Program-made: the position numbers and the translations under genes
Shown: positions 1 through 5,764 of the stretch, in pieces
Layout: every line of letters begins with the position of its first letter
Position numbering within the stretch: the stretch's first letter is position 1
Notes under the pieces: generated by a model
Told to the model about the DNA's origin: nothing
Databases searched by the model: none
Seen by the model: only the letters and a program-made list of their open reading frames with translations
Assembly: GCA_948482865.1 (NCBI GenBank)
Contig: CAOMHR010000097.1
Location: 1 to 6,294 of the forward strand
Direction of reading: 5' to 3'
Length of the DNA: 6,294 bases
From: Christensenellaceae bacterium
GTDB taxonomy: Bacteria > Bacillota > Clostridia > Christensenellales > Borkfalkiaceae

Positions 1-1365
1 GTCGTAAGTTCTGCCGTCGCCCATAACGCCCACCGAGCGCATATTTGTAAGCACCGCGAAATACTGGTTAATGTCGCGATCAAGGTGCGCGCGGGCAATC
101 TCTTCGCGGAATATAGCGTCCGCGTCCTGAAGGGTAGCCACCTTTTCTGGCGTGATGTCGCCTATAATACGTATCGCGAGACCGGGACCGGGGAACGGCT
201 GGCGCCAGACGAGTTTTTCGTCAAGACCGAGCGTTATTCCGAGCGCCCTGACTTCGTCTTTGAACAACATTCTGAGCGGCTCTATTATCTCTTTAAAATC
301 AACGTAATCGGGCAGTCCGCCGACGTTGTGGTGCGATTTTATCACAGCCGCGTCGCCCAAACCCGACTCTATCACGTCGGGATAAATGGTGCCCTGAACA
401 AGGAAGTCAACCTTGCCTATTTTTTTGGCTTCTTCTTCGAACACGCGGATAAATTCTTCGCCTATTATTTTGCGCTTTGCTTCGGGTTCTGTCACGCCTT
501 TAAGTTTCCCCAGAAAACGCGCCCCCGCGTCCACGCGCACAAAATTTACGCCGCTGTCAGCAAATGCAGCTTCCACTTCGTCGCCTTCGTTTTTGCGCAT
601 AAGACCGTGGTCCACGAAAATGCAGGTAAGCTGGCTGCCTATTGCCTTTGCAAGCAGTTTGCAGGCAACCGAACTGTCCACCCCGCCCGAAAGAGCGAGC
701 AACGCCTTGCCGCCGCCCACTTTGTCGCGTATTGCGCCGATAGCGGTCTGGGCGTACTCTTCCATAGTCCAGTCGCCGCTGCAACCGCACACGTTGTACA
801 AGAAGTTGCCGAGCATATCGAAACCCTGTTCGGTATGGTTCACTTCGGGGTGGAATTGCGTGCCGTAAAATTTCTTTTGCGGGTTTTCAATTGCGCCGTA
901 AGGGCATTTATCGCTGTGTCCCACCGCGCGGAAACCTTCGGGCAGGGTTGCGATATGGTCGTTGTGGCTCATCCATACGACCGATTTTTTCTTCAAGCCT
1001 TTGAAAAGAAGGGACTTTGTATTGAATTCGCAATCCGTTCTTCCGAATTCCGCAACAGCGGTTTCGTTAGCTTTTTCTATCTTTCCGCCAAGCCCGTAAA
1101 CCAGAAACTGCGCGCCGTAACATATGCCGAGAATGGGCACTCCCAGCTCGAATATTTCACTGTCCATTCTGGGCGAATTGTCAAGATAAACCGAATTGGG
1201 TCCGCCCGTAAAAATTATACCCTTGGGGTTCATTTCGCGGATTTCACCGACGGGCGTCTTATAGGACTTGACTTCGCAGTAAATCTTATGTTCCCTTACC
1301 CTGCGGGCGATAAGCTGGTTGTACTGTCCGCCGAAATCCAGAATCAAAACTTTCTCGTGTGTCAT
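1..1365 (-). CDS. guaA: GMP synthase (glutamine-hydrolysing), C-terminus cut by window edge
   Basis: Cytosolic GMP synthase: it aminates XMP to GMP using ATP and ammonia released from glutamine, the last step of guanine nucleotide synthesis. The frame is open from the ATG at 1365 to base 1, giving 455 codons. Residues 1-190 are a class I glutamine amidotransferase domain with the nucleophile in GICYG (Cys82) and the His172/Glu174 pair in QFHPEV. The ATP-pyrophosphatase domain follows, with the P-loop SGGVDSS at 226-232 and QGTIYPDVIES at 324-334. The dimerisation domain begins near RQPFPGPG (388-395) and the reading ends at GDGRTYD. Family members are about 510-525 residues, so roughly 55-60 C-terminal residues lie outside the window; nothing suggests a broken gene. 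The start is fixed by an AAGGA site seven bases upstream. It lies 56 bases after guaB, and the pair forms a guaBA operon. Identification is firm from the motifs. Confidence 0.97.
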   Translation of the reverse strand, partial: MTHEKVLILDFGGQYNQLIARRVREHKIYCEVKSYKTPVGEIREMNPKGIIFTGGPNSVYLDNSPRMDSEIFELGVPILGICYGAQFLVYGLGGKIEKANETAVAEFGRTDCEFNTKSLLFKGLKKKSVVWMSHNDHIATLPEGFRAVGHSDKCPYGAIENPQKKFYGTQFHPEVNHTEQGFDMLGNFLYNVCGCSGDWTMEEYAQTAIGAIRDKVGGGKALLALSGGVDSSVACKLLAKAIGSQLTCIFVDHGLMRKNEGDEVEAAFADSGVNFVRVDAGARFLGKLKGVTEPEAKRKIIGEEFIRVFEEEAKKIGKVDFLVQGTIYPDVIESGLGDAAVIKSHHNVGGLPDYVDFKEIIEPLRMLFKDEVRALGITLGLDEKLVWRQPFPGPGLAIRIIGDITPEKVATLQDADAIFREEIARAHLDRDINQYFAVLTNMRSVGVMGDGRTYD

Positions 1366-1372
1366 AAATTTA

Positions 1373-1377
1373 TCCTT
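1373..1377 (-). promoter_or_regulatory. guaA ribosome binding site
   Basis: The minus strand reads AAGGA seven bases before the guaA ATG. This is a good Shine-Dalgarno match and supports the start at 1365. It lies 13 bases after the hairpin found in the guaB-guaA gap, so it is free of that structure. Confidence 0.75.
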
Positions 1378-1390
1378 AATAAAATATTTT

Positions 1391-1415
1391 AAGGCGCAAG
1401 TACCGCTTACGCCTT
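1391..1415. other. Stem-loop in the guaB-guaA gap
   Basis: In the guaBA transcript, AAGGCGTAAG pairs with CTTGCGCCTT around a five-base loop (CGGTA), a 10-bp stem with one U-G wobble. On the minus strand it is followed by AAAATATTTT, a poor termination tract, so full termination before guaA is doubtful. It may act as a partial terminator or an mRNA processing or stability element that sets the guaB:guaA ratio. On the plus strand it is followed by a T-rich stretch and could stop antisense transcription. The structure is seen directly; its role is inferred. Confidence 0.5.
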
Positions 1416-1421
1416 TTCAAT

Positions 1422-2879
1422 TTAATTTTTAGGTGAGTAATTGGGGGCTTCTTTGGTGATTGAAATATCGTGGGGATGACTTTCGATTAAGGAAGCCGAA
1501 GTCATTTTCACAAACTTAGCGTCCTTTCTCAGTTTTTCAACCGTGCCGCAACCGGTGTAACCCATACCCGCGCGGAGACCGCCCATAAGCTGATAAATAA
1601 TATCCGCAATAGCGCCGCGGTAAGGAACCCTTCCTTCCACGCCTTCGGGTACGAACTTTTTCGCGTCCGCCTGAAAATATCTGTCCTTGCTGCCCTTTGC
1701 CATTGCGGGGAGCGAACCCATTCCGCGATAGGACTTGAAGCTTCTGCCCTGATAAATTTCAAGCTCGCCGGGGCTTTCGGCAGTGCCTGCAAAAAGCGAA
1801 CCTATCATGACCGCGCTGCCGCCCGCCGCTATCGCTTTGACAATATCGCCCGAGTACTTTATGCCGCCGTCGGCGATAATGCGCTTGCCCATTTTGTCAG
1901 CCTGTTCGGCGCAGTCCATAACCGCGGTAAGCTGGGGCATACCTATGCCCGCAACTATACGCGTGGTGCAAATAGAGCCGGGACCTATGCCGACCTTTAC
2001 AACGTCCGCACCCGCGTTTATTAAATCTTTCGTAGCTTCCGCCGTTACTACGTTGCCCGCGACAAGCGGAAGACGGGGATACGCTTTTTTGACCTTTGCA
2101 ACGGCTTCCACAATTCCCTTTGAATGACCGTGCGCAGAGTCGAGCACAACCAAGTCGACCTTTGCCGCGACAAGCGCCGCAACCCTGTCGAGCACGTCCG
2201 CTGAACCGCCGATAGCAGCCGCAGCAAGAAGCCTGCCCTTTTTGTCCCTTGCGCTGTTGGGATACTGTATGGATTTTTCAATATCCTTTATTGTTATAAG
2301 CCCTTTAAGATAACCGTTTTTATCCACTATGGGCAATTTTTCTATTCTGTGCCTGCCTAAAAGTTTTTGCGCTTCTTCCAGAGAAGTGCCTTCGGGTGCG
2401 GTGACCAGATTTTCCGAAGTCATAACGTTCGCGATAGGCTGGTTGAAGTTGGTTTCAAACCTTAAATCGCGGTTGGTGAGAATACCCACGAGTTTGCCGT
2501 TTTCTTCGGTAATGGGAACGCCGCTGATTTTATACTTTGCCATAAGGTCGCAAGCCGCGCTTACGGGCTGGTCGGGAGTAAGGTGGAACGGGTCGGTTAT
2601 AACGCCGTGTTCGCTCCTTTTAACCTTATCTACCTGCAAAGCCTGCTCTTCGATGGACATATTTTTATGGATAACGCCTATGCCGCCTTCCCTTGCAAGC
2701 GCAATTGCAAGTTTGCTTTCGGTTACGGTATCCATTGCCGCGCTTATTAGGGGAATGTTCAGATTAATTCCGTCGCAAAGCGTGGTGTGTAAATCAACGG
2801 TGGAAGGCAATACGTCCGACGCAGCCGGTACCAGCAAAACGTCGTCAAACGTAAGCGCTTCTTTTACAATTCTGCTCAT
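1422..2879 (-). CDS. guaB: IMP dehydrogenase
   Basis: Oxidises IMP to XMP with NAD+, the committed step towards GMP, as a cytosolic tetramer or octamer with a (beta/alpha)8 barrel. The full 485-residue protein matches the usual bacterial length. The N-terminal barrel strand TFDDVLLVP is at 10-18. A pair of CBS domains, the regulatory module in this family, spans about 93-202 and interrupts the barrel. The NAD-side motif DSAHGHS is at 247-253. The catalytic loop GSICTTR at 301-307 holds the active-site Cys304. The IMP phosphate-binding DGGI is at 337-340, the mobile-flap Arg400-Tyr401 pair lies in KDRYFQ, and GMGYTG is at 438-443. All key residues are present, so the enzyme should be active. 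An AGGAG site six bases upstream fixes the ATG. The gene starts one base after the stop of an unknown membrane protein gene and precedes guaA. Confidence 0.98.
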   Translation of the reverse strand: MSRIVKEALTFDDVLLVPAASDVLPSTVDLHTTLCDGINLNIPLISAAMDTVTESKLAIALAREGGIGVIHKNMSIEEQALQVDKVKRSEHGVITDPFHLTPDQPVSAACDLMAKYKISGVPITEENGKLVGILTNRDLRFETNFNQPIANVMTSENLVTAPEGTSLEEAQKLLGRHRIEKLPIVDKNGYLKGLITIKDIEKSIQYPNSARDKKGRLLAAAAIGGSADVLDRVAALVAAKVDLVVLDSAHGHSKGIVEAVAKVKKAYPRLPLVAGNVVTAEATKDLINAGADVVKVGIGPGSICTTRIVAGIGMPQLTAVMDCAEQADKMGKRIIADGGIKYSGDIVKAIAAGGSAVMIGSLFAGTAESPGELEIYQGRSFKSYRGMGSLPAMAKGSKDRYFQADAKKFVPEGVEGRVPYRGAIADIIYQLMGGLRAGMGYTGCGTVEKLRKDAKFVKMTSASLIESHPHDISITKEAPNYSPKN

Positions 2880-2880
2880 G

Positions 2881-3441
2881 TTATTCTCCTGTATTCAATA
2901 AATTTAATAATTTTGTAATAATTTCGCTTTGGGGTTGTTCCGACAAAGCGGTTTTAACGGTATTTTTATCTTCCGCGCTGCCGTTTTCGGCTACGGCGAC
3001 GGTCAACTTGATAAAACTTGCACCGCCGCCCGTTTTGCAGGTGTCAACGGCTTTCTGTATATCGCCCGCATTGTACTGCGACAGGGCGAGACTTCCGCAC
3101 ACGGCAACCTTGAAACTTCCGCCTTTCTTTTCGCAGGCTTCTTCAAAGTCGTCTTTACCCAAAAAACTTTCGCCGTACTCGATTATATACTTGTCCTTGC
3201 CCGAAAGAATACTATCCTGCACGCAGCGCGCCAGATCGTCTGTATCGTTTGAATATTTATATTTCAGCCCCGCGCATGTCACGGCAAAGGAATAGTTGCC
3301 CGTCTTTTCGCACGCGGTCGCCATAGTCTGCGGCGAACACAGTATCCACAGCGAAAACACCAGAAGTGCGGCAACCGCAAGCGCAGCCAGACCTTCGAGC
3401 GCGGATATCAATATTATCTTTTTGGTTTTAGTCATTGCCAT
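2881..3441 (-). CDS. Membrane-anchored Cys-containing protein of unknown function, first gene of the guaBA operon
   Basis: I do not recognise this 186-residue protein. From the ATG at 3441, a short Lys-rich N-terminus (MAMTKTKK) is followed by one hydrophobic segment at about 9-34, so it is probably a single-pass membrane protein with a C-terminal domain outside the cytoplasm. That domain looks all-helical with repeated short helices, for example ACEKTGNYSFAVTCAGL and EACEKKGGSFKVAVCGSL, weakly resembling TPR-like pairs. It carries cysteines at 35, 44, 56, 73, 103, 115 and 135. The frame runs on upstream to a TTG at 3504, but that codon is part of the predicted -35 box, so it cannot be the start. 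ATG 3441 or ATG 3435 (two residues shorter) are the options, and neither has a clear Shine-Dalgarno sequence. It ends one base before guaB and shares its transcript. A role in purine metabolism is not implied by the sequence. Confidence 0.8.
   Translation of the reverse strand: MAMTKTKKIILISALEGLAALAVAALLVFSLWILCSPQTMATACEKTGNYSFAVTCAGLKYKYSNDTDDLARCVQDSILSGKDKYIIEYGESFLGKDDFEEACEKKGGSFKVAVCGSLALSQYNAGDIQKAVDTCKTGGGASFIKLTVAVAENGSAEDKNTVKTALSEQPQSEIITKLLNLLNTGE
2886..2890 (-). promoter_or_regulatory. guaB ribosome binding site inside the upstream gene
   Basis: AGGAG on the minus strand, six bases before the guaB ATG. It covers the final codons (Thr-Gly-Glu) of the upstream membrane protein gene, whose TAA stop is one base from the guaB start. 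Ribosomes ending the first gene will run over this site, which suggests translational coupling. Confidence 0.8.
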
Positions 3442-3475
3442 AAAGTTACTTTTGTAAAAGAAGTATATTTGAAAT

Positions 3476-3504
3476 ATTCTACCATACACGAAAATAAAAT
3501 GCAA
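3476..3504 (-). promoter_or_regulatory. Promoter of the unknown gene-guaB-guaA operon
   Basis: On the minus strand a -35 box TTGCAT (3499-3504) and a -10 box TAGAAT (3476-3481) are separated by exactly 17 bases, with a TG one base before the -10 (extended -10). This is a sigma-70/SigA-type arrangement. Transcription would begin near 3469, leaving about 28 bases to the ATG at 3441. I see no purine riboswitch fold in this short leader. Prediction by eye only. Confidence 0.6.
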
Positions 3505-3508
3505 CTGT

Positions 3509-3538
3509 TTGAAAAAAATTAATATTTATAATCATAAT
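3509..3538 (+). promoter_or_regulatory. Promoter of the lipoprotein gene
   Basis: TTGAAA (3509-3514) and CATAAT (3533-3538) each match the sigma-70 consensus at five of six bases, with an 18-base spacer. Transcription would begin near 3545, about 20 bases before the ATG. An alternative -10, TATAAT at 3527-3532, has no good -35 partner. The -35 lies four bases from that of the opposite promoter. Confidence 0.5.
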
Positions 3539-3565
3539 CCCGCAACTGCAAACTTATATTGAAGT

Positions 3566-4213
3566 ATGAAGAAAATTGCAGTTTTATCTCTTTGCTTACT
3601 CTCCGCCGCGGCGTTTTTCGGCGGTTGCAAAAAATCGGTGGACTACACCGACTATATTTCCGAAATGCGTTACGGCATATGGCTCTATTCCAGCGACGGG
3701 GTCGAAGTTAAAATTTACCGCTCCGCAAAGGAAAACCCTTACATTGCCGACGGAATAAAGAGCGAAATGGGCGACCTTACCGAAGTGTTCGTAACCCTGC
3801 CCAAGAACTATGAAGAAGTAAATATCACCGTCGGCGGCGCGGGCGGCGAAATGAGTTACCGCGCGGTTGAAAACTGCTATTACATAAGTTTTGCCGACGC
3901 CATTGCGGGCGACAGCGCGGACGTTACATTGGACTGCGGCGGCGACAGCTATACCTGCACGGCGGTAAGCGTTCTGTACGACGGCGTTATGGACTGCAAC
4001 GGCGCGGTAAAGTGCGTAATTGAGCACGACGGCGAACTGTTTACGTCTATGACCGAAAACGGAATTTTCCGCGGCGAAATTTACGTGCGCCTGCTGTACG
4101 ACGAAGGTTGTTACTACTACGTGGGCGTATGCGACAGGGATAAAAACATTTCCGCCTATCTTGTAGACGGCGAACGCGGAAAAATAATAGCCACGAAAAA
4201 ACTGAACGGATAA
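3566..4213 (+). CDS. Predicted lipoprotein of unknown function
   Basis: A 215-residue protein with a typical N-terminal export signal: MKK, a hydrophobic stretch from Ile4 to Phe18, then FGGC with Cys21 as the likely lipidated residue. Phe at -3 departs from the usual Leu/Val/Ile of the lipobox, though Gly at -2 and -1 is acceptable. The mature part is rich in Tyr, Asp and Gly, with alternating hydrophobic stretches (VKIYRS, EVNITVGG, SADVTLDCGG, CYYYVGVCDRD) that suggest a beta-rich fold. I recognise no domain or catalytic motif. It ends in a Lys-rich tail (KLNG). No clear Shine-Dalgarno sequence precedes the ATG, yet the signal peptide fits this start and no other. It stands alone as a transcription unit, divergent from the guaBA operon and closed by the hairpin at 4233. 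It probably acts on the outer face of the cell membrane; its ligand or partner is unknown. Confidence 0.82.
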   Translation: MKKIAVLSLCLLSAAAFFGGCKKSVDYTDYISEMRYGIWLYSSDGVEVKIYRSAKENPYIADGIKSEMGDLTEVFVTLPKNYEEVNITVGGAGGEMSYRAVENCYYISFADAIAGDSADVTLDCGGDSYTCTAVSVLYDGVMDCNGAVKCVIEHDGELFTSMTENGIFRGEIYVRLLYDEGCYYYVGVCDRDKNISAYLVDGERGKIIATKKLNG

Positions 4214-4232
4214 AATTGCGATTAAAAAATTT

Positions 4233-4260
4233 GCGGCGCGGGATAAAAATCCCGCGCCGC
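4233..4260. terminator. Bidirectional intrinsic terminator between converging genes
   Basis: A perfect 12-bp GC-rich stem (GCGGCGCGGGAT with ATCCCGCGCCGC) closes an AAAA loop. On the minus strand it is followed by AAATTTTTT, a good U-tract for ending hemW, whose stop codon is four bases away. On the plus strand it is followed by TTGTTT, a weaker tract, ending the lipoprotein transcript 19 bases after its stop. Confidence 0.88.
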
Positions 4261-4264
4261 TTGT

Positions 4265-5374
4265 TTAACTGAAAAATTCCACTATTATGCTGTTCTGGAC
4301 AAAAAGATGTCCGTCCCTGATACGGAAAGTCTTTCCGTCGCTTTCAACAAAGTTTTCAACCTTTCTTATTGCGGCTGCATATTTTTCGCAAAAATCGCAA
4401 CCGAAAAGTTTTTTATACTCCTGCAAATCTATCCCGCGCGCAGTACGTAGCGCAAGCATTATATACTCTTCTTCCTGTCCTTCCGCGTCCGTTTCCTGCC
4501 TGTCTATAACGGCGAAATTATCGGAGAGAATACACTTGAAATATTCGTCAAGATCATACGTGTTTGTAAAGCGCACGTTTTTTATACAGGACGACGCCGA
4601 AACGCCGAAACCTATATACTCGCCCCTGCGCCAGTAATTAAGGTTGTGCCTGCTCTCTTTGCCGGGTTTACAGAAGTTTGAAACTTCATACCGCGCAAAG
4701 CCCAGCTCTTTTAGTTTATTTCTGCCCGCTTCGTAAAGCTCAGCCACTTCGTCGCCGTCGGGAAGTTCGCCGTTTAAATAGTCTGAATAAATGGGCGTGC
4801 CGTCTTCGGGCGTAAGCGCGTACATAGAAATATGGCTTGCGCCGAACGATGCCGCCACTTCAACTGTTTTGCATACGTCGTCCGCCGTCTGGTCTTTGAG
4901 ACCTATCATAACGTCAACGCTGAAATTTTCACCCTTTAAAAGGTTGGCGCAGGTTACAAATCCGTTCAAAGTGTGCGCCCTGCCTATTTCTTTCAGTTGG
5001 CTGTCTATAGCGGTCTGCAACCCCACCGAAAATCGGTTTATACCGCATTTTTTGTAGACGGAAATCTTTCTCTCGCCGACGGTGCCCGGATTGATTTCTA
5101 TAGTAATTTCCGCGCCGTTTTTCAGCCTGAAATTCTTCCTGACCGCCGCCATAAGCATAGCTATAAAATTTTCGTCTATGACGGAAGGCGTGCCGCCGCC
5201 TATGTACACGGTATCGAAAACGTAACTTTTAAGTTCTTCGCTGCGCTTTGCCATTTCGCGGTAGACGCAAGCCATATAACTTTCGGCAAGATACGCTTTA
5301 TCTGGGAATGAAGCAAAATCGCAATATCTGCATTTCGATTTGCAAAAAGGTATATGAACGTAAATGCCCGCCAT
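4265..5374 (-). CDS. hemW: Radical SAM heme chaperone HemW (coproporphyrinogen oxidase-like family)
   Basis: A radical SAM protein of 369 residues, the usual length for HemW, a cytosolic heme-binding protein thought to deliver heme to membrane haemoproteins. The 4Fe-4S motif CxxxCxxC is at Cys11, Cys15 and Cys18 in IPFCKSKCRYCDF. GGGTPS at 59-64 and EINPG at 93-97 form SAM-binding parts of the barrel. The HemW/HemN C-terminal motif HNLNYW is at 243-248, and YIGFGVSA is at 253-260. True HemN has a fourth cysteine two residues after the third (CxC); here that position is Phe20, which argues for HemW and against an oxygen-independent coproporphyrinogen oxidase, a common misannotation. The start is supported by AGGTGG ten bases upstream. 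The ATG is one base after the stop of the alkyltransferase gene, and the hairpin at 4233-4260 ends the unit. No haem synthesis gene is in the window. Confidence 0.92.
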   Translation of the reverse strand: MAGIYVHIPFCKSKCRYCDFASFPDKAYLAESYMACVYREMAKRSEELKSYVFDTVYIGGGTPSVIDENFIAMLMAAVRKNFRLKNGAEITIEINPGTVGERKISVYKKCGINRFSVGLQTAIDSQLKEIGRAHTLNGFVTCANLLKGENFSVDVMIGLKDQTADDVCKTVEVAASFGASHISMYALTPEDGTPIYSDYLNGELPDGDEVAELYEAGRNKLKELGFARYEVSNFCKPGKESRHNLNYWRRGEYIGFGVSASSCIKNVRFTNTYDLDEYFKCILSDNFAVIDRQETDAEGQEEEYIMLALRTARGIDLQEYKKLFGCDFCEKYAAAIRKVENFVESDGKTFRIRDGHLFVQNSIIVEFFS

Positions 5375-5375
5375 T

Positions 5376-5681
5376 TTAAAATTCCCACCTGTAATTTTTT
5401 ATATCCACTTTATACTCTTCCGAAAATCCCACGCCTTCACCCAACAGCAGACCTTTCTGCACTTCCCTGCCGCCGAACGCAAAGCCAGAAGTCAGACTTC
5501 CGTCGCGGAAAACCACGCGGTGACAGGGAACTATGCCCTTATACGGATTGCCGTGCAACGCCCAGCCAACCTGGCGCGAAGCCTTCGGCGAACCCGCGGC
5601 AAGCGCAACCTGTCCGTAGGTTGCAACTTTGCCTTCGGGGATTTGTTTTACAACTTCGTAAACGCGTTCGAAAAAGTTCAT
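5376..5681 (-). CDS. Single-domain O6-alkylguanine-DNA alkyltransferase-type protein (MGMT family)
   Basis: A 101-residue protein made only of the DNA-binding/active-site domain of the Ogt/MGMT family, which repairs O6-alkylguanine by transferring the alkyl group to a cysteine. Visible motifs are TYGQVA (21-26), the helix-turn-helix segment with SRQVGWAL (35-42, Arg36 being the usual base-flipping arginine), and the active site VPCHRVV (51-57) with Cys53. SGFAFGG follows at 65-71. It lacks the N-terminal domain of full-length (160-200 residue) enzymes. Alkyltransferase-like (ATL) proteins of the same size have Trp in place of this Cys, so this one could still be a suicide methyl acceptor. The frame also opens at a TTG seven codons earlier (5702), but ATG 5681 better fits the family N-terminus; neither start has a clear ribosome binding site. 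It is followed after one base by hemW. Family assignment is firm; whether it repairs or only senses damage is open. Confidence 0.9.
   Translation of the reverse strand: MNFFERVYEVVKQIPEGKVATYGQVALAAGSPKASRQVGWALHGNPYKGIVPCHRVVFRDGSLTSGFAFGGREVQKGLLLGEGVGFSEEYKVDIKNYRWEF
5385..5390 (-). promoter_or_regulatory. hemW ribosome binding site inside the upstream gene
   Basis: AGGTGG on the minus strand, ten bases before the hemW ATG, within the last codons (Arg-Trp) of the alkyltransferase gene. The spacing is slightly long. Together with the one-base gap between the genes it suggests coupled translation. Confidence 0.6.
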
Positions 5682-5764
5682 AATTTTATTTTCTATCGAC
5701 AAAAAACTTATTTATTGCCGTACCGATTAGTTTATGGTTTTCACGGTCCTTATAATTTTTTCCG

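Noticed and set aside
85..1392. 435-codon plus-strand open frame
   Set aside because: It lies opposite guaA, which has all catalytic motifs in the minus frame. The plus translation is rich in Phe, His and Ala without any domain, as expected for an antisense shadow of a GC-biased gene.
2329..2901. 190-codon plus-strand open frame
   Set aside because: It lies fully opposite the N-terminal half of guaB, has low-complexity Ser/Leu content and no ribosome binding site, so it is a shadow.
3442..3565. Guanine or other purine riboswitch before the guaBA operon
   Set aside because: The predicted leader is only about 28 bases long and no three-helix purine aptamer core is visible in the region.
3596..4027. 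143-codon minus-strand open frame
   Set aside because: It is opposite the lipoprotein gene, whose signal peptide, promoter and terminator are all consistent with the plus strand.
5716..5749. Possible terminator after the repeat-protein gene (ACCG/CGGT inverted repeat)
   Set aside because: The stem is only about four base pairs around a loop of some 18 bases, with no U-tract directly after it. Nothing else in the 83-base gap 5682-5764 looks like a terminator.
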